Source: Planctomycetota bacterium
Lineage (GTDB): Bacteria; Planctomycetota; Brocadiia; SM23-32
Reading direction: 5' to 3'
NCBI GenBank assembly: GCA_018334735.1
Contig: JAGXLK010000219.1
Coordinates: 1 to 5,426, forward strand
Length of the DNA: 5,426 nucleotides
The notes beneath the pieces are model-generated. The model searched no databases. It was given only the letters and a program-made list of their open reading frames with translations, and had not been told where the DNA came from. Within the stretch, counting starts at the first letter, position 1; every line of letters begins with the position of its first letter. The translations under genes were made by a program, and so were the position numbers. Positions 1-5,426 of the stretch are shown piece after piece.

Positions 1-1781
1 ACTTCGGTGCCATAATCCACATACACCTGCGCTTCGTCTCCCGTTTCTACATCAATCTCCCGCCGGACCCGATATATTGTCTGAGGACCATCCTCTTCGG
101 TAAGTGAATTATGTATTGAAATCCCAACGTCGGACCACTCGTCGTCCGGCCCTTCCGGATCAATACGCGACCAGTAAATCCCAACTCGGGCTCTGCCACC
201 TCGGCTCGCAGACGTATCCGTGTTCTCGTCCATGGTACTGAAAATCGCGGAAGCCAACGAAAATCCCTGTGGTATACCAACCTCCCAGAAAAATGAGGTT
301 ATCACTGCGCCAGCACCTAAGATCTCCGCCAAATAATTTTCACCAGGACCAGGTTGATCGAGTTCCACGCGTGCCTCTGCGCCGCGATAGTAGCGGTAGC
401 ACAACTCGATCGTCGCTCCGGTTTTTGATAGATCCATTGCTGTCTCTTGGGATGCAAGAACATCTTTCAGGGCAGCGTGTCTGGTTCGGTCCAACTCATC
501 AGGTTCGTCCCTCCCATTCTTGCCGCCGTATGAGATGGCGACCTGTGCTCCTTCACGTTTTCCAAGATTCTTGGTGACAACGACTGGCGTATAAGGGGGA
601 TCTTCGTTTTCGTCAATGCCATCCTCAATAAGGTATATCTGCGCTGTGGACAATTCATCGCCGTCCACGGCAGTAATAGCTTCAAACATCTTTCCGCTAC
701 CCACCTCTCTCCTCTCGATCAGTTCAGTGTTGCCCTCTCCGGTGGCCTTCTTTTTTTCATAGTATTTCTCATATGTGGGAACGGTCACCCCAAACCACAT
801 ATGTCGCTCGTTTTTTTCGCCAACCATTCGGGTTACATTTGACGGTTCGTACTTGTAATACTGCCACCAATTGGGGATACCGCCTGTGGGCATCGTTTCA
901 TGAACAATTCCTCGCGTGCCTTCGGTTTGACGCACAGGATCGACTTCGATTACTGACCTCTCATCCAACGGGTGTATCCCATCACTCGGTCCAATTGCAA
1001 TGTCCATCGCAGGAACATTCGCGTCCGCATAAAAACGCAGGCGACCACCCTCTGCAGGTGTGGAGGTCTCGTTTGCAGACGAGACCGTGCACTTTCCTAG
1101 TGTCACTTCGGCTCTGAAGGAAGCTTGCCCAGAACGATGGGTAGAACCGGCGGAGACATTTTCGTACGCCCCCGATCCTACATAACACTCATACGTATAG
1201 CCATTATGCACTTCGTCATACTCTGACAATAGTTTCAAAGCACCGTCATTATTAACGCCGACAGTCCGTTTCACACCGTCGGAAGTACCGAACGTCCTTT
1301 CGAACTGTTCAGAGCCATTAACATAGAAACTGATCTGGACATCGCTCAAGCTACATTCGGCTCCATCCAAGCCTATCAATTTAAACCGGATGGGCGTAGC
1401 ATAATCAGCATCTGCAAACAGGTAGTCCGGCACCTGGGTTATCTCCACCTTCACCACCGTCACCTGTACTGTGTCCTTAACCGCCGGATCCGTGCCATCG
1501 TAGCTCAGGGTTATCTCACCGGCCCGGCCGGGCTCCAGACCTTCCACATACACTGCGGCCTCACTGTCACTGCCCAGCAGAGTTTTAAGCTCCTCCCGCG
1601 CGTCTTCCTCCGACAGATCCCACTCGGCCGCCAGGGGCGTGGCGTCGCTCTCCGGGAGCAGCTGACCGGTCTTGGTCCTTCGATCCCAAATCGCGATTTT
1701 GGCGTTGGGGATGCTCAGTCTCACCGTGCCTTCCTCGCTCGCACTATTGATAAAGAAGCAGCTGAAAGCAAAAGCGACCAA
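1..1781 (-). CDS. Gene C: exported beta-rich protein of unknown function, paralogue of gene A (3' end outside window)
   Basis: I translated this frame by hand and it has no stop from 1889 down to the window edge, giving about 593 residues from the chosen start. I do not recognise the family by function. The first ~17 residues (VAFAFSCFFINSA, then SEEG) look like a signal peptide with cleavage after NSA, though the n-region lacks positive charge if TTG at 1781 is the start. Residues 77-135 form the N-terminal module shared with gene A: YVEG, GRAGEI, VTVVKVEITQ, PDYLFA, YATP. The middle is rich in Asp, Glu, Gly and aromatics and aligns with A only patchily. From about residue 403 the C-terminal half matches A again (TKNLGKREGA, ISYGGK, MDLSK, AGAVITSFFWEVGIPQ at 490-505, GDEAQVYVDY). 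Judged against A, about 40 residues are missing beyond the edge. Start choice: no ATG or GTG lies in frame between the TAG at 1890-1892 and the signal-like stretch. GTG at 1724 is possible but would remove that stretch. An exported structural or binding role is inference. Confidence 0.82.
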   Translation of the reverse strand, partial: MVAFAFSCFFINSASEEGTVRLSIPNAKIAIWDRRTKTGQLLPESDATPLAAEWDLSEEDAREELKTLLGSDSEAAVYVEGLEPGRAGEITLSYDGTDPAVKDTVQVTVVKVEITQVPDYLFADADYATPIRFKLIGLDGAECSLSDVQISFYVNGSEQFERTFGTSDGVKRTVGVNNDGALKLLSEYDEVHNGYTYECYVGSGAYENVSAGSTHRSGQASFRAEVTLGKCTVSSANETSTPAEGGRLRFYADANVPAMDIAIGPSDGIHPLDERSVIEVDPVRQTEGTRGIVHETMPTGGIPNWWQYYKYEPSNVTRMVGEKNERHMWFGVTVPTYEKYYEKKKATGEGNTELIERREVGSGKMFEAITAVDGDELSTAQIYLIEDGIDENEDPPYTPVVVTKNLGKREGAQVAISYGGKNGRDEPDELDRTRHAALKDVLASQETAMDLSKTGATIELCYRYYRGAEARVELDQPGPGENYLAEILGAGAVITSFFWEVGIPQGFSLASAIFSTMDENTDTSASRGGRARVGIYWSRIDPEGPDDEWSDVGISIHNSLTEEDGPQTIYRVRREIDVETGDEAQVYVDYGTE

Positions 1782-1787
1782 GACTTT

Positions 1788-1793
1788 CTCACC
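1788..1793 (-). promoter_or_regulatory. Probable ribosome binding site deciding the TTG start of gene C
   Basis: On the minus strand GGTGAG lies 6 nt before the TTG codon at 1781-1779. It is the only purine-rich motif with good spacing to a start codon that keeps the hydrophobic signal-like segment. A small stem (CACG, five-T loop, CGTG, at 1793-1805) ends at its first base and could partly hide it. A rival is AGGAAGG just before GTG at 1724, which would give a protein without a signal peptide. Confidence 0.45.
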
Positions 1794-1870
1794 ACGAAAA
1801 ACGTGAATTCCCCTCAGAGGCGCACATTCTTTAATCTGTTCACCAGCTCCCGTCCATTTCCGCAGATTAC

Positions 1871-1888
1871 GGACCGCTGAAGCGGCCC
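1871..1888 (-). promoter_or_regulatory. Hairpin in the gene C leader with an alternative pairing partner
   Basis: Read on the minus strand, GGGCCGCT and AGCGGTCC form a 7-8 bp stem with one G-T wobble and a tight loop (TTCA). The sequence CTTCAGCGGT (1882-1873), which includes most of the right arm, can instead pair over 10 positions (one wobble) with GCCGCTGAAG at 1979-1970. The two pairings exclude each other, as in attenuators and riboswitches. No T-tract follows, so this is not a typical intrinsic terminator. The function is inference. Confidence 0.3.
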
Positions 1889-2046
1889 ACTACGAGCACG
1901 TTTCAGTAATTTCCACGTTCCCCCGGTCAACGCAAGCCTCGAAACCGCCGTCAGGTTCGTAGTGAGTTCCTTCAGCGGCTCGGCCGTTTGCCGTGGCGGT
2001 AGTCTTGTTACCATGTAGAAGAGGCTCCTTGAGCTCCATAACCGTG

Positions 2047-2085
2047 GGCGCAGGAGATTCCACTCTGGGAACCAGCTCTCGCACC
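2047..2085 (-). promoter_or_regulatory. Two-tier hairpin in the B-C spacer
   Basis: On the minus strand GGTGCGAGAG (2085-2076) can pair with CTCCTGCGCC (2056-2047) in nine of ten positions, two of them wobbles. Directly inside it CTGG-TTC-CCAG (2075-2065) makes a second short hairpin. No T-tract follows, so it is not an ordinary terminator. It could be a structured leader element or chance pairing in GC-rich DNA. Confidence 0.25.
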
Positions 2086-2124
2086 TTCGGAGCCGTCCGT
2101 GTCCTTTTAACCGTGCGGCGAGCG

Positions 2125-2209
2125 CACTCTACCCAATCCGTTTCCCCGTTCACTCTATCCAATTTGTTACTCCGTTCACTCAATCCAGTTCGTTTCTCAG
2201 TTCACTCTA
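2125..2209. repeat. 26-bp degenerate tandem repeat, three units plus a 7-bp start of a fourth
   Basis: Units begin with CACTC at 2125, 2151, 2177 and 2203, exactly 26 bp apart on the plus strand. Units 1 and 2 agree at 21 of 26 positions, units 2 and 3 at 21 of 26, and units 1 and 3 at 20 of 26. The fourth keeps only CACTCTA and then runs toward the end of gene B, whose stop is at 2217-2219. The unit length is not a multiple of three and the array lies between genes, so it is not a protein repeat. The units abut without spacers, so it is not a CRISPR. Repeated binding sites, or slippage or recombination debris, are possible explanations. Confidence 0.8.
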
Positions 2210-2216
2210 AACCGCC

Positions 2217-3512
2217 TCACTCCTCCAGCGGCTGCACCTCCAGCGTCTTCCCCGCATCGGATTTTTTGACGGTGATCTTGCCGATGAGGTTATCGTCTAC
2301 CGCCCGTCCATTGTCCACAAGGTATCGGGCTGATATCCAGTACTGTCCCGGAATCAAGTGAAAGGCTACCCCTTCACCCGTTTTGGTATGCCGCGCTACG
2401 CGGGTCCAACTGACGGGCACAGGATCGTCGCGTTCTATCTTCAAGCCTATCGCCTGCAGATTCGGCTTTATGGCTTGCTCTGGAAGGCGAAATTCAAAGC
2501 CCCTGAGATCTTCTTTATTCATTGTAATGTCAGCATCTCTCGGTAAGACCAATCTGCGCTTGGAGACAGAACGAATATACATCCAACACTGGCCCTTTTG
2601 CTCGGTTACCCGGCTTATCCGTAACATGCCACCGATGGTCTTTGTTTTCAGGGAAAATCTAGCTTTTGCTGGCCCTTGGGCTTCCTTCACCATCCTTTCC
2701 ACCCACTCACCGCTTCCCACCTCCGAATAATAAACCAGTAACTGCTTCGGTGGGCAAGGGAGCGGTGTTGTAATTTTGCCCTCCAGAGGTTTTAGAGAGC
2801 TCGTTACATACCAATCCCCTTCAGCCACAGGGTTTTCAATTGGAAGGGTAATACAATAGGTCCTGCCCCGCGGAATATGTTCCGGTATTTCAATAACATT
2901 CTGATACCACTCTCCCTCCGCAGATGTTTCAGCGCCGACCAGGTATTGAAGCGCATACTGCCGGCCGAACCGCCACAGCGTTTGCATCGAATACTTGCCA
3001 GGGGGCGCCGCGCCGGAGACGTACGTATGTCCTCTCACGTTGTGGCTGCCGCGAATATCATCATCGTGCTGTTGAATCGTATGGCCGTTCTGCCAACTGT
3101 TGATATAGAGACTTTCTACGTAGGGAAGCGAATCATGCTCTGAACCCTCCGGCCACCTGAAACGTAGTTCAACCATAGCCACATCCGTCGGCACCCCCAG
3201 GGGGATCTCAATCCGGACGCCTTCTTCGCTGAACTCGCTGACGCATTTTACGTACTCATCACCCTCTATATCATCTGTATCTATTTCCACATCCGGGAAA
3301 TAACCTTCCGGAAGCAATTGCCCTTTTTCTGGTTTTTTTCGATCGCGAATAGTTTCCGGTTCGTCCATTTTATCACTGGTCTGAATCTCTTTGAATCCAT
3401 CTTCTGTGCTCCGATCCTTTTTGGCTTTTTCCTTTCCATCAAACCCCCTCCAATATATGATCCCTGCCACGGCAAGTAGAATCCCTGCGATAATTGCAGC
3501 TTTTTTTTTCAT
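2217..3512 (-). CDS. Gene B: membrane-anchored protein with two probable beta-sandwich units, function unknown
   Basis: This is a complete gene of 431 residues with an ATG start and TGA stop. MKKK followed by a hydrophobic run at about 5-21 (AAIIAGILLAVAGIIYW) makes one N-terminal membrane segment, basic on the cytoplasmic side. There is no lipobox cysteine, so it is probably an uncleaved anchor with the bulk outside the membrane. Residues 22-75 are a highly charged, probably flexible linker. The rest looks beta-rich and appears to hold an old internal duplication. EGVRIEIPLGV..VAMVELRFRW (97-120), PPGKYSMQTLW (170-180) and a strand at 206-226 parallel RGFEFRLPEQ..LQAIGLKIE (337-360), IPGQYWISARY (387-397) and 410-430. 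The PGKY and PGQY turns recall carboxypeptidase-regulatory-like or transthyretin-type sandwiches, but I cannot assign a family. I see no catalytic motif. It lies 62 nt after gene A and is probably co-transcribed with it. A role as membrane partner of the A and C proteins is inferred only from position. Confidence 0.93.
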   Translation of the reverse strand: MKKKAAIIAGILLAVAGIIYWRGFDGKEKAKKDRSTEDGFKEIQTSDKMDEPETIRDRKKPEKGQLLPEGYFPDVEIDTDDIEGDEYVKCVSEFSEEGVRIEIPLGVPTDVAMVELRFRWPEGSEHDSLPYVESLYINSWQNGHTIQQHDDDIRGSHNVRGHTYVSGAAPPGKYSMQTLWRFGRQYALQYLVGAETSAEGEWYQNVIEIPEHIPRGRTYCITLPIENPVAEGDWYVTSSLKPLEGKITTPLPCPPKQLLVYYSEVGSGEWVERMVKEAQGPAKARFSLKTKTIGGMLRISRVTEQKGQCWMYIRSVSKRRLVLPRDADITMNKEDLRGFEFRLPEQAIKPNLQAIGLKIERDDPVPVSWTRVARHTKTGEGVAFHLIPGQYWISARYLVDNGRAVDDNLIGKITVKKSDAGKTLEVQPLEE

Positions 3513-3574
3513 CTTTCAACCTCGGATGCGTGAAAAAACGCTATTATGGTCCGCAAAACACCAAACCGGCCCTT
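3513..3574 (-). promoter_or_regulatory. Short A-B intergenic gap with the gene B ribosome binding site
   Basis: This 62-nt gap carries GAGG at 3523-3520, 7 nt before the ATG of gene B, which is a good Shine-Dalgarno match and fixes that start. No strong hairpin with a T-tract is visible, so transcription from gene A can be expected to continue into gene B. Nine consecutive A residues on the coding strand follow the ATG directly (codons 2-4). Confidence 0.7.
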
Positions 3575-5426
3575 TCAGTCTTGCTGCAATGTATACCAAA
3601 CCTGCATGTTCTCGCTTTCCTTCAGGCGAGCAAAAGCATGACCTCGGGCGGGCGTTTCTCTCCAGCTCGTCCACCCGTTTGCCCTTAGCTGTAGTTCGAC
3701 GGCGAAATCGGCATAGATCTGAGCTTCATCACCGACTCGAACGTCAAAAGACTTATATACATGAAGACTCTTGATGTTCTTGTCGTAATTGGGAGCTCCG
3801 TCTGTTTTCTTCACGTAAATCGTTTTTCCTATTTCAGAAAAACCGCGACCGCGTGGACTCAATCGAGAATAGTACGTGCCAAGGGATACTTGTCCACCGC
3901 CATCATGCTCCGTATCTACCGACTTGTCCATCTTTTCACACAATGCGGCTGCCAACGTAAGCAGCTGCGGGACACCGGTCTCCCAGAAAAAAGATGTTAC
4001 TATCGCCCCGGCCTCCATTAACTCCGCAACAGATGTTTGCGGTTCTTTGTTCTGATCAATTTTCATTCTCAGATGAGCCCCGCCGTCAACGTAATTCAGC
4101 TTGATTTTGCCTTTATTCTTGCTGAGATCCATCGGCAATTCTCCGTCGCTCAACAAACCGTCCGGGAAATGTTCTGGCTCTTTCGCACCATAAGAAATGC
4201 AAAGACGCGCACCTTCCCGTCTTCCGATGTTTTTGCTACAAATAATGGGATGATAACCTTTACCCCAACCGATGTTCCCGGGTAATTGAACCAGTTCGGA
4301 TTCCGCAATATGTTCTTCGTCTATGTGTATTGTGTTTGCAAAAATATTTCCTGAATCGACTTCGTTTGTGCTATCAATAATTACTTGGCCGGCCTCATTC
4401 GTGTGCGCACTAAAAGCTTGTTCTGAATACTGCGGCCACTCAGGGTAAACCCAACAAGGCCGCTCGCACTCGGGTTCCTCACCAGTTGATGTTTCTTTTA
4501 CCACCCACCGTGTTCCCACAGACGGGAAGCTTTCCCAGTACCTGTATTCGAAACGCTTTACGGCCTCTGTCCGCTTGATTGCGTTGCAATTAAACAGAGC
4601 ATCTTCGGGCAGAGGAGTGTGAGGTTGTTCCCCGAGAGCAATATCTGCCGCTGGTGCAGCTTTATCAGCAAACGCCGCTATACGAGGTCCTGCATTGAGA
4701 AGCCTGCCGTGCTCGTCGTATGTCTGATCATGTTCCGAGGGCGCAGATTCTGTGACAAAACGCACAGCCGCGCCATCGCCACAACCCATCCCCACCACCA
4801 CCTCAAAATGCGCCCATTTTGTCGTGTGTTTGTCATCACCATCTTTGGCGATCTCTCCTATAGCCCGAAATCTGCTACTGGGAACGTAGACCTCATAGCA
4901 ATTCTTCTGACCTGAATCCCCATCACCAAGTATCTTGAGCTCTTTCTCAGCCTCCGGATACACCCGGCAGATGCGGCCCGTCGGGTCACTGCTGGTCGGG
5001 GCCAGATTGTTCGTCGTGAAACGCAGGGGCTCCTCCTGGCTTCCGTCACCGTCGGCGGCGTAGAAACGCACCTTCACCGAACCGTTCTGGATTAGCGGCT
5101 CTATCTCTTCAAACGTCACTGTGTCCGATCCCGCTCCTATCTCGAACCGCACCGGCGTGGCGTAGCGGGCGTTGGCGAACAGGTAATCCGGTGCTTGGGT
5201 TATCTCCACCTTCACCACCGTCACCCGGACTTTGTCCTGAAATGAAAGACCGGTGTCCTTGTATTTGAGGACTATCTCTCCCGCTCGGCCGAGCCGGCAG
5301 CCTTCCACGTAGAGGTCAGAAGCGGCGAGCGTCCTGAACGCTTCCCGCTCGGAGCTTAAATCCCACTGGCGCGCCGTCAGCTCTTCGCTCTTTCTATCGT
5401 CTTTCCACACCTTGATCCCCTCCGGC
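3575..5426 (-). CDS. Gene A: beta-rich protein of unknown function, paralogue of gene C (5' end outside window)
   Basis: The frame is open from the window edge to the TGA at 3577-3575, leaving 616 residues. The GTG at 5410 is probably not the start. The in-frame codons before it (PEGIK) continue the alignment with gene C, where this part follows a signal peptide, so the true start and any export signal lie outside. Residues 38-96 are the shared N-terminal module (LYVEG, GRAGEI, VTVVKVEITQ, PDYLFA, YATPVRF). By hand, 38 of 59 positions are identical to gene C. The middle is divergent but collinear. It includes NCYEVYV, matching YECYV in C, and several cysteines, among them ECERPC. From about residue 397 the conserved C-terminal half follows: SKNIGRREGA, ISYGAK, MDLSK, AGAIVTSFFWETGVPQ (472-487) and GDEAQIYADF. 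The tail rich in Arg and Trp ends in TLQQD. I recognise no enzyme or transport motif. The N-terminal module resembles one in large exported proteins of Planctomycetes and relatives, which is recollection only. Confidence 0.9.
   Translation of the reverse strand, partial: PEGIKVWKDDRKSEELTARQWDLSSEREAFRTLAASDLYVEGCRLGRAGEIVLKYKDTGLSFQDKVRVTVVKVEITQAPDYLFANARYATPVRFEIGAGSDTVTFEEIEPLIQNGSVKVRFYAADGDGSQEEPLRFTTNNLAPTSSDPTGRICRVYPEAEKELKILGDGDSGQKNCYEVYVPSSRFRAIGEIAKDGDDKHTTKWAHFEVVVGMGCGDGAAVRFVTESAPSEHDQTYDEHGRLLNAGPRIAAFADKAAPAADIALGEQPHTPLPEDALFNCNAIKRTEAVKRFEYRYWESFPSVGTRWVVKETSTGEEPECERPCWVYPEWPQYSEQAFSAHTNEAGQVIIDSTNEVDSGNIFANTIHIDEEHIAESELVQLPGNIGWGKGYHPIICSKNIGRREGARLCISYGAKEPEHFPDGLLSDGELPMDLSKNKGKIKLNYVDGGAHLRMKIDQNKEPQTSVAELMEAGAIVTSFFWETGVPQLLTLAAALCEKMDKSVDTEHDGGGQVSLGTYYSRLSPRGRGFSEIGKTIYVKKTDGAPNYDKNIKSLHVYKSFDVRVGDEAQIYADFAVELQLRANGWTSWRETPARGHAFARLKESENMQVWYTLQQD

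Larger units (their letters stand above)
1782..2216 (-). other. 435-nt gene-poor spacer, probable leader of gene C
   Basis: This stretch separates the stop of gene B from the likely start of gene C. It contains three full units of a 26-bp tandem repeat next to gene B, a two-tier hairpin at 2047-2085, and a hairpin at 1871-1888 that has an alternative partner at 1970-1979. The gene C frame is also open from 2207 down to the TAG at 1890-1892, but I see no recognisable protein there. I found no convincing -35/-10 pair and no stem followed by a T-tract, so neither a separate promoter nor a terminator for gene B is demonstrated. The spacer is long compared with the 62-nt gap between A and B, which suggests regulation or decay of an older sequence. 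Confidence 0.5.

Noticed and set aside
751..817. Two seven-A runs on the coding strand of gene C (751-757 and 811-817) as programmed frameshift sites
   Set aside because: The zero frame stays open and aligns with gene A on both sides. The runs simply encode Lys and Glu-Lys-Asn codons.
1871..1888. Intrinsic terminator for gene B
   Set aside because: The stem is good, but GTAATCTGCGG follows it on the minus strand instead of a T-tract, and it lies over 300 nt past the gene B stop.
1814..2014. 66-residue basic reading frame on the minus strand with ATG at 2014 and AAGGAG 10 nt upstream
   Set aside because: The spacing is longer than ideal, the peptide has no recognisable feature, and it overlaps the structured leader. 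It cannot be told from a chance frame, though a leader peptide is not excluded.
2125..2209. CRISPR array
   Set aside because: The repeat units abut directly with no unique spacers, and no cas gene is present.
1993..2361. Plus-strand reading frame across the B-C spacer and the end of gene B
   Set aside because: It runs antisense into the coding end of gene B, has an atypical Ser/Arg-rich composition and shows no recognisable domain.
3391..3774. Plus-strand reading frames over the A-B junction
   Set aside because: They are antisense shadows of genes A and B, with no domain and a composition set by the opposite strand.
5408..5410. GTG as start codon of gene A
   Set aside because: The frame stays open to the window edge and the residues before it continue the alignment with gene C. 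No signal peptide would be present.

Overview
The window is bacterial and carries three protein-coding genes, all read on the minus strand (from high to low coordinates). In transcription order they are gene A (5426 to 3575, 5' end outside the window), gene B (3512 to 2217, complete) and gene C (1781 to 1, 3' end outside the window). No RNA gene, mobile element, CRISPR array or replication origin was seen. None of the three proteins belongs to an enzyme family I recognise. They look like envelope or exported proteins rich in beta strand, so no gene symbols are given.

A and C are full-length, collinear paralogues with B lodged between them. Both share an N-terminal module (YVEG, then GRAGEI, then VTVVKVEITQ.PDYLFA, then YATP.RF), a more divergent middle, and a conserved C-terminal half (KN.G.REGA...ISYG, MDLSK, AGA..TSFFWE.G.PQ, GDEAQ.Y.D). 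C begins with a signal-peptide-like stretch. B has one N-terminal membrane anchor, a charged linker and what looks like two related beta-sandwich units. B follows A by 62 nt with a good ribosome binding site, so A and B are probably co-transcribed.

Between B and C lies a 435-nt stretch (1782-2216) with no convincing gene. It holds a 26-bp degenerate tandem repeat directly behind B, a two-tier hairpin, and a second hairpin whose right arm could instead pair with an upstream segment. C has no ATG or GTG start upstream of its signal-like segment. The best start is a TTG behind GGTGAG.

The N-terminal module resembles one I recall from large exported proteins of the PVC group (Planctomycetes, Lentisphaerae, Kiritimatiellae and relatives). 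That is recollection, not a search result, so the taxonomic suggestion is tentative. The best candidate for something undescribed is this A-B-C set: two paralogous exported proteins around a membrane-anchored protein, with an unusually structured leader before the second paralogue.
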